From positions 558,001-622,000 of the forward strand of contig CAWIMV010000002.1 of the NCBI GenBank assembly GCA_963837325.1: DNA of 64,000 bases, read 5' to 3'. Below the pieces are notes generated by a model. That model was not told where the DNA came from and ran no database searches. It saw only the letters and a list, made by a program, of their open reading frames with translations. Below are positions 1 to 7,861 of this stretch, piece after piece. The first letter of the stretch is position 1; each line of letters opens with the position of its first letter. A program made the translations under genes and the position numbers. The stretch is from CAVQKZ01 sp963837325. Its GTDB lineage: Bacteria; Actinomycetota; Actinomycetes; Mycobacteriales; Jatrophihabitantaceae.

Positions 1-2
1 GC

Positions 3-311
3 GTGATGAGTGTCGGGCGGATGGTGTGGCAAGGCGCACTCGCTGATCTGGCCATGGAGCAGCGGGTGCGAGTACGCGTGGTCACGGCGGCGCCGGCCGA
101 CGCCGCGCGGGTGCTTTCCGAGCTGGGCCTGGCCGACGTCGCCAACGACGACGACGTCGCAACCGGCGTGCTCGGTGCGGCCGAGCCCGAACGGGTGGTC
201 GCCGCCCTCGTTGCTGCGGGCGTCGGCGTGCGCGGCTTCATCGTGGAGCGGCCGAATCTCGAGGACGTGTTCGTCGGCCTGACCGGGGCGGGTTTCGATG
301 TCTCGGGTTGA
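3..311 (+). CDS. ABC-2 type exporter ATP-binding protein, C-terminal part only
   Basis: The reading frame is open to the left edge of the window, so this is the 3' end of a longer gene. About 102 codons are visible. The tail VERPNLEDVFVGLTG is the usual ending of ABC-2 (CcmA/DrrA-like) ATPases, where the C-terminal region contacts the permease or regulates the ATPase. Walker A, signature and Walker B motifs would lie upstream and cannot be seen. The stop overlaps the start of the next gene, a membrane permease, by 14 bp, which implies translational coupling as a two-gene exporter. The substrate cannot be inferred. Confidence 0.8.
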   Translation: MMSVGRMVWQGALADLAMEQRVRVRVVTAAPADAARVLSELGLADVANDDDVATGVLGAAEPERVVAALVAAGVGVRGFIVERPNLEDVFVGLTGAGFDVSG

Positions 312-1185
312 GGTGTCTCCCGCTGACCCCGTCTTGGCCCCGCAGCCGGGCGACACGCCGCGGAAACCCCGGCTACGGGGCCACGCCCGGTTCTTCGGGT
401 CCGAACTGCTGATGATGTTCCGGCGGCGACGCAACATCGCGCTGCTCCTTGTGCTGGGTGCAGTGCCGGTGCTGATCGCTGTTGCCGTGAAGCTCAGCGG
501 GCACCACGACCGCGGTGATTCGATCTTCGGCGGGATCACCGACAACGGCCTGTTCGCGGCGCTCGCGGCCTTCCTCGTGGTGATGCCGTTGTTCCTGCCG
601 CTGGGCGTCGCCGTCGTCGCCGGCGATTCGATCTCCGGCGAGGCCAGCACCGGGACGCTGCGCTACCTGCTTGCCGTCCCGGTGGGCCGCAGTCGGTTGT
701 TGGTAGTGAAGTTCGGCGCGATCCTGGTGTGGTGTGCGGCCAGCGTCGCCATTGTCGCGGCCTGCGGCGTCATCGCCGGGGCGATCCTGTTCCCATCCGG
801 CGAGTTGACGTTGTTGTCGGGACGAACGGTGTCCTATGCGGCCGGCATCTATCGCCTGCTGCTGGTGGCCGGCTACGTCGCGCTGTCGCTGGCCATGGTT
901 GCCGCGCTCGGGCTGTTCGTGTCGACGATGACCGAGGTGCCGGTCGCGGCGATGGCGGCCACGTTGACGCTGACGATCGTCAGCGAGGTACTCGACGCGG
1001 TGCCGCAACTGTCGGCCCTGCATCCGTGGTTGCCAACGCACTACTGGCTGCAATGGGTCGACCTGCTCCGCGATCCGATGGCGACCGGCGCCATCGGGCA
1101 TGGCCTGCTGGTCAGTGCCGCCTACGTCGCGGTCTTCCTCTCGCTGGCGTGGGCCCGCTTCGCCGGCAAGGACGTCACGAGCTGA
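298..1185 (+). CDS. ABC-2 type transporter permease
   Basis: A 295-residue integral membrane protein with a cytosolic N-terminus of about 40 residues and roughly six hydrophobic segments (near residues 43-62, 83-108, 137-165, 182-215, 222-245 and 268-288). The stretch GEASTGTLRYLLAVPVGR between the second and third segments is typical of ABC-2 permeases. Its start lies inside the end of the ATPase gene, so the pair forms a coupled exporter operon. It would form the membrane pore that the ATPase drives. The substrate is unknown; antibiotic or lipid export is usual for the family but is only inference here. Confidence 0.85.
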   Translation: MSRVEVSPADPVLAPQPGDTPRKPRLRGHARFFGSELLMMFRRRRNIALLLVLGAVPVLIAVAVKLSGHHDRGDSIFGGITDNGLFAALAAFLVVMPLFLPLGVAVVAGDSISGEASTGTLRYLLAVPVGRSRLLVVKFGAILVWCAASVAIVAACGVIAGAILFPSGELTLLSGRTVSYAAGIYRLLLVAGYVALSLAMVAALGLFVSTMTEVPVAAMAATLTLTIVSEVLDAVPQLSALHPWLPTHYWLQWVDLLRDPMATGAIGHGLLVSAAYVAVFLSLAWARFAGKDVTS

Positions 1186-1186
1186 T

Positions 1187-1429
1187 TCACTGCAGGTAGG
1201 ACTCGACCTCGTTGATGGGTCGTTCCTTGGCTTCGTCGGGGTTCTCGCCGTAGTCCTCGCGGGCGCGGCGCTGCCGGAGCAGGTCCCAGGCCTGATCCAG
1301 CTGGCGTTCGAGCTGTTCGAGCCGCTGCCGGTCGGGGCCGGCCAGGCCTTTGCCGGCGTGGCTGTCGCGTAGTTGCTTCTCTTCGGCCACCAGTTCGTGG
1401 ATGTGGTCGAGAATCGTGGTGTCGTCCAT
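1187..1429 (-). CDS. DUF2630 family small protein
   Basis: An 80-residue, highly charged, probably all-helical soluble protein. The N-terminal pattern ILDHIHELVAEEKQLR and the C-terminal pair DYGENPDEAK ... PINEVESYLQ match the small actinobacterial family DUF2630, which has no known function. Length is normal for the family. It is convergent with the ABC permease, with the two stops nearly touching and no room for a terminator. Its upstream region faces the cold-shock gene. Confidence 0.8.
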   Translation of the reverse strand: MDDTTILDHIHELVAEEKQLRDSHAGKGLAGPDRQRLEQLERQLDQAWDLLRQRRAREDYGENPDEAKERPINEVESYLQ

Positions 1430-1754
1430 CCGTCAACCGTGCACCATGACCGAGGCGCGCGGTAGGTCGGGGCGGCGTCTCAGGCGAAATGGGCCTTTGG
1501 CGCCGTCGCAGGGCCGCGAACTCGGCCAAGGGCCGGGATTGCCGGCGCGATTGGGGCGGCAATCCGGTCCGCCGCTGGGCTTGCGTACCCGCCGGTATGC
1601 CTTGCTAGGCTTTCTGCTGGTTGCCGCGATGATCCAAGACGGCTCAGGTAACCGGTTGATCTTGCCTTCTCCTGGCTGTCGGGAAATGGTGTTCGCCCGG
1701 TGGTGACCTCGGAATCCGCACGGTGCGGCTTCCTTGCAGCAAGAGGAGATTGAC
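1430..1754. other. Non-coding interval between divergent DUF2630 and cold-shock genes
   Basis: No convincing gene is seen in this 325-bp stretch. It holds the promoters of both flanking genes. The cold-shock side probably includes a long leader, because the only promoter-like boxes I can point to (TTGCGT at 1581 and TAGGCT at 1606, 19 bp apart) lie about 145 bp before the GTG start. Long 5' leaders are common for cold-shock genes. No riboswitch fold was recognised. Confidence 0.4.
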
Positions 1755-1958
1755 GTGGCTCAGGGCACGGTCAAGTGGTTCAACAGCGAGAAGGGCTTCG
1801 GCTTCATCGCTCCCGACGGTGGCGCCCCGGACGTGTTCGTCCACTACTCGGCGATCGCGTCGGACGGCTACCGCAGCCTGGACGACAACCAGCGCGTGGA
1901 GTTCGACATCACGCAGGGCCAGAAGGGCCCACAGGCGGAGAACGTCCGCCCGATCTAG
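1755..1958 (+). CDS. Cold-shock protein (CspA family)
   Basis: A 67-residue single cold-shock domain. It contains RNP1 as KGFGFI and RNP2 as DVFVHYSAI, followed by VEFDITQGQKGPQAENV, all characteristic of CspA-type RNA chaperones that melt RNA structure. Length is standard. The start chosen is the GTG at 1755, giving an N-terminus of MAQGTVKWFN. It has an AAGAGGAG ribosome-binding site just upstream, which an earlier in-frame start at 1734 would place inside the coding region. A strong hairpin terminator follows. The protein acts in the cytoplasm, probably constitutively or on cold shock. Confidence 0.95.
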   Translation: MAQGTVKWFNSEKGFGFIAPDGGAPDVFVHYSAIASDGYRSLDDNQRVEFDITQGQKGPQAENVRPI

Positions 1959-1975
1959 TTCCGTCCGCACGACCG

Positions 1976-2005
1976 ACGAGGGCCCCGCTTCGGTGGGGCC
2001 CTCGT
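1976..2005. terminator. Bidirectional rho-independent-type terminator
   Basis: A perfect 11-bp stem, ACGAGGGCCCC (1976-1986) with GGGGCCCTCGT (1995-2005), around an 8-nt loop containing TTCG. It sits between the convergent cold-shock and LLM-oxidoreductase genes, so it can serve both. The T-run is short, as usual in high-GC actinomycetes. Confidence 0.85.
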
Positions 2006-2027
2006 TCACGTTTCCAGCCCCGGGGCA

Positions 2028-2804
2028 CTAGCGGTTGTCGCGCCAGGCCAGCCACTGGCGCAGCTTGGCCAGGTCGTAGTCGGGGCCCCCGACGCCCACC
2101 GTGAACAGGGTCGCGCCGGCATCGAGCAGCGGCTGGGCAACCTGGTTCGGATCGCCGGCCGGCGTGCCCACCGAGCGCTCGATCTCCGTGGCGTCCCGTC
2201 CGATCTCGGCGCACCGCTCGTCCAGGACAGCCGACTTGCGCACCAGCGTGTCGACGTCGCTGAACGAGTGCCAGATGTCGGCGTGGCGGGCGACCAGGCG
2301 CAGGGTCTTGCGCTCGCCGCCGCCACCGATGAGCACCGGGATCTTGCGCGTGGGCGGCGGGTTGAGCTTGGCCCACCGGGCCTCGATGCGCGGCAGGGCC
2401 TCCCCCAGCAGGTCCAGCCGCTGACCGGCCGTGCCGAACTCGTAGCCGTACTCGGTGTAGTCCTTTTCGAACCAGCCCGAACCGATACCCAGGATCAGCC
2501 GGCCGGCACTCATGTGATCGACCGTGCGAGCCATGTCGGCCAGCAGGTCAGGGTTGCGGTACGTGTTGCAGGTGACGAGTGCGCCGATCTGCGCGCGGCC
2601 GGTCTGCTCGGCCCACGCGCCGAGCATCGTCCAGCATTCGAAGTGCTTGCCGTCGGGGTCGCCCCTGAGCGGGTAGAAGTGGTCCCAGTTGAAGATGACG
2701 TCGACGCCGAGATCCTCGGCTTCGGCGACGGTGCGATGGATGGCCGCGTAGTCCGCGTGTTGGGGTTGGATTTGCAGGCCGATGCGAATGGGGTGAGTAG
2801 TCAC
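2028..2804 (-). CDS. LLM-class F420-dependent oxidoreductase
   Basis: About 258 residues with the bacterial luciferase-like TIM-barrel pattern. Visible features are an N-terminal IRIGLQIQPQ strand, VIFNWDHFYPL, the segment LILGIGSGWFEKDY typical of F420-binding LLM enzymes, and IPVLIGGGGERKTLRLVA. Such enzymes transfer hydride between F420 (or FMN) and organic substrates; the substrate is unknown here. The GTG at 2804 is preferred over a TTG three codons upstream, though neither has a strong ribosome-binding site. It lies next to a PPOX-type protein on the same strand, another fold that often uses F420 in actinobacteria. Confidence 0.85.
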   Translation of the reverse strand: MTTHPIRIGLQIQPQHADYAAIHRTVAEAEDLGVDVIFNWDHFYPLRGDPDGKHFECWTMLGAWAEQTGRAQIGALVTCNTYRNPDLLADMARTVDHMSAGRLILGIGSGWFEKDYTEYGYEFGTAGQRLDLLGEALPRIEARWAKLNPPPTRKIPVLIGGGGERKTLRLVARHADIWHSFSDVDTLVRKSAVLDERCAEIGRDATEIERSVGTPAGDPNQVAQPLLDAGATLFTVGVGGPDYDLAKLRQWLAWRDNR

Positions 2805-2846
2805 GTAATCCAACGCTACTGCGTAATCCGCCCGCGGCGGCCGGCC

Positions 2847-3251
2847 TCAGACCGACCGGGCCATCGTCTGCTGCTGATCGGGGACGACGCCGTAGGAGAC
2901 GATGCGTTCTGGATGGATCCGAATCATCTCGTCCGCGAAGCCGGCTCCGAGGACCCCGCCCCCTTGGGGCAACGCTTCGGCCCGGCCGCGGACCTCGATC
3001 ATCCGCACGGTCCACGGTTGCGTTGACACCAGATCGTCGACGACGATCGCCGCCCAGGGATTGCGCTGCACGTCGCGGAACTTCTTGCGGGCGCCGAAGT
3101 TGTGCCCGCCGATGTCGATGGTGTCGAGTTCGGCGTTGTACGTGAACGAGACAGGTACGACGTGTGGTTTGCCGTCGGTACTGGCAGTGGCCAGCCGGCC
3201 GATGAATTGGTCGTTCAGGTAGTCGATCTCCGCTGGTCTGAACGCGCTCAC
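2847..3251 (-). CDS. PPOX-class (split beta-barrel) F420/flavin-dependent oxidoreductase
   Basis: A 134-residue protein of the pyridoxamine 5'-phosphate oxidase-like split-barrel family. Family features are IGRLATASTDGKPHVVPVSF near the N-terminus, AAIVVDDL, and RMIEVRGRAEAL followed by IRIHPERIVSYG. The ending around IHPERIVSYG is typical of the actinobacterial F420-binding subgroup, whose members reduce diverse substrates or bind F420. The GTG start has GAGGAG six to seven bases upstream. A promoter with a palindrome over its -35 box lies upstream. The substrate is unknown. Confidence 0.85.
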   Translation of the reverse strand: MSAFRPAEIDYLNDQFIGRLATASTDGKPHVVPVSFTYNAELDTIDIGGHNFGARKKFRDVQRNPWAAIVVDDLVSTQPWTVRMIEVRGRAEALPQGGGVLGAGFADEMIRIHPERIVSYGVVPDQQQTMARSV

Positions 3252-3287
3252 CGTGCTCCTCGGGCTAGGGCTGTCGTACGTACCCGT

Positions 3288-3316
3288 TCATTAGACATGT
3301 TGAAGTTCGCTTCAAC
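3288..3316 (-). promoter_or_regulatory. Promoter of the PPOX gene with an overlapping palindrome
   Basis: Read on the minus strand: a -35-like TTGAAG (plus 3310-3315), a 16-bp spacer, then a -10-like TAATGA (plus 3288-3293). The -35 box is part of the inverted repeat GTTGAAG-TTCG-CTTCAAC (3299-3316, perfect 7-bp arms). Its position makes it a candidate repressor operator (MarR- or TetR-like), but no regulator gene is adjacent. Confidence 0.5.
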
Positions 3317-3342
3317 TCAAGCCCGCCGACCGCGCAACCCGC

Positions 3343-5172
3343 TCAGCCGAGCAGGACGAGCCGCAACTCGTCGGCGCCACCGGGCGAAACGTGGATGGGC
3401 ACGCCCCAGTCCTGGCGGCTCAAGTAACAGGCCGGATGCTCCACGGCCGCAGCGTCGTCGCACGATGCGGCCTGCGCCGTCACATGCAGCACGCCCACCG
3501 GCACCGCGTCGGACAGGGAGAGCGCGCGGCTCAGATCGACGGAATCGCCGGCACCGTCGACCAGCAGTTCGGCTGGCGACGAGCTGACCATCAGCTGGGT
3601 CGACGGCCCGAAGCGGTCGTCCAGCTTCCGCCCGTCCGCCGGGGTGAACAGCACGTCCAACCGCAGCGGCCCCGGAGCCACCACGGTGACCGGCCGCTGA
3701 GTCCGCAACGCCTCGCCGGACACGAGCGAGGTCCGCGGCACCGCCCGCACCAGCCGGTGCGCGGCCGACTCGACGACGACGAGTTCGCCGTCGACGAGCA
3801 CCGCACCCGACGGCTCGGCCAGGTCGGTAGCCAGCGTGCTCACCGTCGCGCTGACTTCGTCGTAGCGCCGCACCGCGCCGTTGTAGGTGTCGAGGACGGC
3901 GACTGAAGCGCCACCGTCGACGTCGGGCAGCACGGCCACCCCGAGCGGATGCTGCAACCGCGCGGTCGCCGCGGGTCCGTCGACGTGGCCGAAGTCGAAG
4001 AGCCCTTCCCCGACAACGGTGTGCAGGGTCAGGTTGGACGCCAGATAGCGCAGCGCCGACGTCTCGGCATCGACGAACCAGACGCGGTCGCCGTCGACTG
4101 CCAGCCCGGACGGCTGGGCCAGCCAGCCATCGAGCGCCGGCCCGTCGCGTAAGCCCTCGACGGTAGTACCGGCGAGAACCTCGGTAACCCCCGAGACCGG
4201 GTCGACCGCCAGCAGCAGGTGCACGCCAGCCGCGGCAACCACAAGGCGGCCCAGTGCCGGCCACCAGGCGACGTCCCACGGCGAGAGCACGGCCGGGATC
4301 TCGCCGGTGATCGTGCGGACACCGGCCAGGGCTTCGGGCAGGTCGAGGGTGGAGATGACCGCGCCGTCAGCAAGCCGCAATCCGCGCAGCACATGGTTCG
4401 CGGTGTCCGCGACGGCGACGTCGAATGGCGCCACTCCGACGGGCAACAGGGCGAGCCCGTTGGGTTCGGCGAAGGCGGCTTCCTCGGCCGAGCCGTCGCG
4501 GCGGCCGCGCCGGCCGGATCCGATGCGGCGCAGCACCGTCTCGCCGTCGAGGGCGAGTTCGACGAGTTGATGATGACCGGCGTCGGCCACCAGCACGGAA
4601 TCGGCGCTCCGGCCGGTGCGGGCCGCCGGCAACAGCACCGCCTTGGCCGGGAACCGCAGTGTGGACGGCTGCGGGGCCGGGGCGACGTACGGGCCGTCGC
4701 TGCGCGAGAGCGTTCCCCGGGCCTCGTAGGTGCCCAAAAGTGCGGCGATCGTCGCGTCGAGCGCGCTGACCTGTCCCTCGCCCGCAGCTTGGGCGACGAC
4801 GTAACCCTCGGGATCGATCAGGACGAGCGTGGGCCAGGCCCGCACGGCGTACTGCTGCCACAGCCGCAGGTCGGGATCGTTCACGACCGGGTGGTGCACC
4901 TCGTAGCGCTCGATGGCGTCCCCGACCGCCTCCGGCTCGGCCTCGTGGGCGAACTTCGGCGAATGGACGCCGACGACGGTCAGGACGTCGCCGTACTTCG
5001 CCTCGAGCGGGCGCAATTCGTCGAGGACGTGCAGGCAGTTCGCGCAGGCAAATGTCCAGAAGTCCAGAACCACAAAACGCCCGCGCAGAGACGCGAGCGT
5101 TAGGGGTGCGGCGGTGTTGAACCAGCCGCCAGATGCAGTCAGCTCGGGGGCGCGGACTCGGGGGGTCGTCAC
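3343..5172 (-). CDS. Thioredoxin-domain / NHL-repeat protein
   Basis: A 609-residue, two-part protein. Residues 1-150 form a thioredoxin-like (TlpA/AhpC-type) domain with the redox motif FACANC (Cys43 and Cys46). The rest is an NHL beta-propeller, with repeats such as EPNGLALLP ... DTANHVLRGL, QPSGLAVDGDRVWFVD and HPLGVAVLP ... LDTYNGAVRRY. No signal peptide is evident, so it is probably cytosolic. Bacterial homologues of NHLRC2 have this architecture; their role is unclear, and a thiol-disulfide function with a protein-binding scaffold is inference. It lies downstream of the 45-residue small gene and could be cotranscribed with it. Confidence 0.85.
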   Translation of the reverse strand: MTTPRVRAPELTASGGWFNTAAPLTLASLRGRFVVLDFWTFACANCLHVLDELRPLEAKYGDVLTVVGVHSPKFAHEAEPEAVGDAIERYEVHHPVVNDPDLRLWQQYAVRAWPTLVLIDPEGYVVAQAAGEGQVSALDATIAALLGTYEARGTLSRSDGPYVAPAPQPSTLRFPAKAVLLPAARTGRSADSVLVADAGHHQLVELALDGETVLRRIGSGRRGRRDGSAEEAAFAEPNGLALLPVGVAPFDVAVADTANHVLRGLRLADGAVISTLDLPEALAGVRTITGEIPAVLSPWDVAWWPALGRLVVAAAGVHLLLAVDPVSGVTEVLAGTTVEGLRDGPALDGWLAQPSGLAVDGDRVWFVDAETSALRYLASNLTLHTVVGEGLFDFGHVDGPAATARLQHPLGVAVLPDVDGGASVAVLDTYNGAVRRYDEVSATVSTLATDLAEPSGAVLVDGELVVVESAAHRLVRAVPRTSLVSGEALRTQRPVTVVAPGPLRLDVLFTPADGRKLDDRFGPSTQLMVSSSPAELLVDGAGDSVDLSRALSLSDAVPVGVLHVTAQAASCDDAAAVEHPACYLSRQDWGVPIHVSPGGADELRLVLLG

Positions 5173-5197
5173 GCGCTCGACCGAGCTGACCGTGGGG

Positions 5198-5335
5198 TCA
5201 GCGAGTGAACTGGCGGGTGGCCGCGGCCAGCAACTCCTGCTGCATGGCTGGCGACGCGTTGCGCAGCGCGGACTCGAACTGACGGTGTTCGCGGCGTTGA
5301 CGGAGCTTGCGCCGCATATTGCTCGTGGTGGACAT
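5198..5335 (-). CDS. Small basic conserved-looking protein, 45 residues
   Basis: A short gene on the minus strand: ATG at 5335, TGA at 5198. A strong GGGAGG ribosome-binding site is placed about six bases before the ATG. The product starts MSTTSNMRRKLRQRR and ends with the helix-like SPAMQQELLAAATRQ. It is rich in Arg and Gln and probably a single long helix. I recall similar 40-50-residue proteins in other actinomycetes (basic N-terminus, SP.MQQEL...A motif), all uncharacterised. It lies just upstream of the thioredoxin/NHL gene on the same strand. No function is claimed. Confidence 0.75.
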   Translation of the reverse strand: MSTTSNMRRKLRQRREHRQFESALRNASPAMQQELLAAATRQFTR

Positions 5336-5429
5336 GTCGGACCTCCCTCGGTCGTCTCATTAACGAGAATACCTGTTCAACCGAAGATCCGCCGCCTATA
5401 TTCCGGGCAGGCTCTAATGATATCGCGGT

Positions 5430-6872
5430 CTAAAGCAGCGCTAGGCCTGGATCTGTAAGGATTGCCGCCACGTCGGCAAGGAATTGTGATCCCTGTTGCC
5501 CATCGACGACCCGGTGGTCGAACGAGACGGCCAACTGGGTGACCCACCGCGGCTCGATGTGCTCCGCGCCCCCGGCCGCGAGCACCCATGGCATCCGCCG
5601 CACCGCCCCGAAGGCGACAATGCCCGTCTCGCCCGGGTTGAGGATCGGCGTGCCGGTATCGACGCCGAAGACGCCCACATTGGTGATCGTGATCGTGCCA
5701 CCGGCCATGTCGGCCGGAGACGTGCGGCCGGAGCGGGCAACGTCGGTCAGCACGCCGACCGCCTCGGCCAGCTCGCGCAGAGACAGCGTGTCGGCGTCCT
5801 TGATATTCGGCACGATCAGCCCGCGTTCGGTGGCCGCGGCGATACCGAGGTTGACGTAGTGCTTGAGGACGATCTCGCCGGCGGCGTCGTCCCAGGTGGC
5901 GTTGATCTCCGGTGTCTTCCGCGCAGCCAGAATCACCGCCTTCGCCACGAACAGCAGCGGCGAGACCTTCACGTCGCGGAAATCGCGCCGGGCCGCTACC
6001 CGGTCACGCAGTTCCATCATCGCGGTGACGTCGATCGTGACGAACTCGGTGACATGGGGCGCGGTGAACGCCGACGCCACCATGGCGGCCGCGGTGTGCT
6101 TGCGCACGCCCTTGATCGGGATCCGGGTCTCGCGGGCCGAGTGGTCACTCGCCCGTCGAGTGGACGGTTGCAGTTGCCCACTCGACGGGTAACTGTCCAC
6201 TCGGGCGCCGGCCGCGGCGGCGACGTCGTCACGGGACACCGTTCCGTTCGGGCCGGTGGCCGGCACGGTCGCGAGGTCGACGCCGAGCGACTTGGCCAAC
6301 TTGCGCACCGGCGGTTTGGCCAGCACCGTGTGTCCCGTGCGCGGTGGCAACTCGACGGCGGGCTCGGCCGGCGCGGATGGCGGCACGTCGAAGGCGGGCT
6401 GGGCCGACGTCGTTACCGGCTCGGCGCCGGACTTGCGGCGCCGCCGACGACCGGTGCCACCTTCTTGCGGCCCGTAGCCCACCAGCGTCATCTGCCGCTC
6501 TTCAGCCACCCCGATCTCGGCGCCACTTGCCGGGGACGGCGGCTCCGGCACCATGTCCTCGCTCGAGCTGCCCACCGTCGCCGGCGGGGCGGCCGGCGTG
6601 ACGGCGACCGGAGCAGCTTCGGTGCCGGGAGCGGTCTCGATGGAGATGATCGGGGCCCCGACCGGCACGGTGTCGCCCTCGGCGGCGTGCAGCGCGGTGA
6701 CGACGCCGGCGAACGGCGAGGGCAGCTCGACCGCAGCCTTGACTGTCTCGACCTCGGCGATCGGGTCGTTGACCTCGACGGTGTCGCCGACCGCGACCAT
6801 CCACTTCAGGATGTCGCCGTCGGTCAGCCCTTCGCCGAGGTCAGGGAGCTTGAACTGTTTGATCTCGCCCAC
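5430..6872 (-). CDS. bkdC: 2-oxoacid dehydrogenase E2, dihydrolipoamide acyltransferase
   Basis: About 480 residues. It has one lipoyl domain with the lipoylated lysine in VETVKAAVELPSPF (Lys45), a proline/alanine-rich linker, and a peripheral-subunit-binding domain (KPPVRKLAKSLGVDL). The C-terminal catalytic acyltransferase domain runs from RIPIKGVRKH to the active site SFDHRVVDG. It transfers the acyl group from E1 to CoA. The GTG at 6872 is 2 bp after the E1-beta stop, so translation is coupled. The linker before the catalytic domain (residues about 223-246) is encoded by a nested palindrome and looks like an in-frame insertion. Branched-chain type is favoured over pyruvate type from the two-part E1; this is inference. 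Confidence 0.9.
   Translation of the reverse strand: MGEIKQFKLPDLGEGLTDGDILKWMVAVGDTVEVNDPIAEVETVKAAVELPSPFAGVVTALHAAEGDTVPVGAPIISIETAPGTEAAPVAVTPAAPPATVGSSSEDMVPEPPSPASGAEIGVAEERQMTLVGYGPQEGGTGRRRRRKSGAEPVTTSAQPAFDVPPSAPAEPAVELPPRTGHTVLAKPPVRKLAKSLGVDLATVPATGPNGTVSRDDVAAAAGARVDSYPSSGQLQPSTRRASDHSARETRIPIKGVRKHTAAAMVASAFTAPHVTEFVTIDVTAMMELRDRVAARRDFRDVKVSPLLFVAKAVILAARKTPEINATWDDAAGEIVLKHYVNLGIAAATERGLIVPNIKDADTLSLRELAEAVGVLTDVARSGRTSPADMAGGTITITNVGVFGVDTGTPILNPGETGIVAFGAVRRMPWVLAAGGAEHIEPRWVTQLAVSFDHRVVDGQQGSQFLADVAAILTDPGLALL
6137..6204. repeat. Nested palindrome inside the E2 coding sequence
   Basis: Outer arms CCGAGTGG (6137-6144) and CCACTCGG (6197-6204) enclose inner perfect arms CCCGTCGAGTGG (6152-6163) and CCACTCGACGGG (6178-6189). 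The whole 68-bp element lies in frame in the linker between the subunit-binding and catalytic domains of E2. It encodes a Ser/Gln/Arg-rich segment that I would not expect in this family. Confidence 0.8.
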
Positions 6873-6874
6873 CG

Positions 6875-7861
6875 TCAGTACTCCAGACTCTGGTCGACGG
6901 CATCGAGGATGCGGTCGACGTTGGGCAGCCACTCGTTCTCGAGGCGGCTCGGCGGGTAGGGCGTGTCGTAGCCGGACACGCGCAACACCGGTGCCTCGAG
7001 GGAGTAGAAGGCCTGCTCTTGCACTCGGGCCGCGATCTCGGCGCCGACGCCGAAGCTGTGCGGCGCCTCGTGCACGATGACCAGCCGCCCGGTACTCCGG
7101 ACCGACTCGAGCACGGTCGGCAGGTCGAGCGGAGAGATCGAGCGCAGGTCGATGACCTCGAGCTCGTGGCCGTCCTCGGCCGCCACGACGGCCGATTCCA
7201 GCGCCATCGCAACCATCGGCCCGTAGGCGAGCACGGTGACGTCCCGGCCCGGGCGGACGATCCGGGCCTCGTGCAGCGGGTGGGGCTCGGGCTCGATCGC
7301 GGACTTCGCCGCGTGATACCGGCGCTTGGGCTCGAAGAAGATGATCGGATCATCCGAGGCGATGGACTGCTGGATCATCCAGTACGCATCGGACGGGTTC
7401 GAGCAGGCCACGACCTTCAACCCGGCCGTGTGGGCGAAGTAGGCCTCTGGCGATTCGCTGTGGTGCTCTACGGCGCCGATGCCCCCGCCGAAGGGAATGC
7501 GGATGGTGATCGGCATGCGCACCAGGCCGGCCGAGCGGTTGTAGATCTTCGCGACCTGGCTGACGATCTGGTCGAAGCCGGGGAAGACGAACCCGTCGAA
7601 CTGGATCTCGCACACCGGGCGGTAGCCGCGGATGGCCAGGCCGACCGCCGTGCCGATGATGCCGGACTCGGCGAGCGGCGTGTCGATGACGCGGTCCTCG
7701 CCGAAGTCCTTCTGCAGGCCGTCGGTCACCCGGAAGACGCCGCCGAGCTTGCCGACGTCCTCGCCCATGATGATGACCTTGGGGTCGTCCTCCATCGCCT
7801 TGCGCAGGCCGTCGTTGAGCGCTTTCGCGAGAGTCAGCGGCGCCGTAGCTGGACCCGTCAT
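6875..7861 (-). CDS. bkdB: 2-oxoacid dehydrogenase E1 component, beta subunit
   Basis: A 328-residue transketolase-like beta subunit. Features include VIIMGEDVGKLGGVFRVTDGL at the N-terminus (ThDP-site Glu), GFVFPGFDQIVSQVAK, RIPFGGGIGAVEHHSES with the conserved His pair, and a C-terminal transketolase domain (VTVLAYGPMVAMAL ... RSISPLD). It pairs with the alpha subunit to form the ThDP-dependent decarboxylase of a branched-chain 2-oxoacid dehydrogenase complex. Its ATG overlaps the E1-alpha stop by 4 bp (ATGA) and its stop is 2 bp from the E2 start, so the three genes form one tight operon. Confidence 0.92.
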   Translation of the reverse strand: MTGPATAPLTLAKALNDGLRKAMEDDPKVIIMGEDVGKLGGVFRVTDGLQKDFGEDRVIDTPLAESGIIGTAVGLAIRGYRPVCEIQFDGFVFPGFDQIVSQVAKIYNRSAGLVRMPITIRIPFGGGIGAVEHHSESPEAYFAHTAGLKVVACSNPSDAYWMIQQSIASDDPIIFFEPKRRYHAAKSAIEPEPHPLHEARIVRPGRDVTVLAYGPMVAMALESAVVAAEDGHELEVIDLRSISPLDLPTVLESVRSTGRLVIVHEAPHSFGVGAEIAARVQEQAFYSLEAPVLRVSGYDTPYPPSRLENEWLPNVDRILDAVDQSLEY

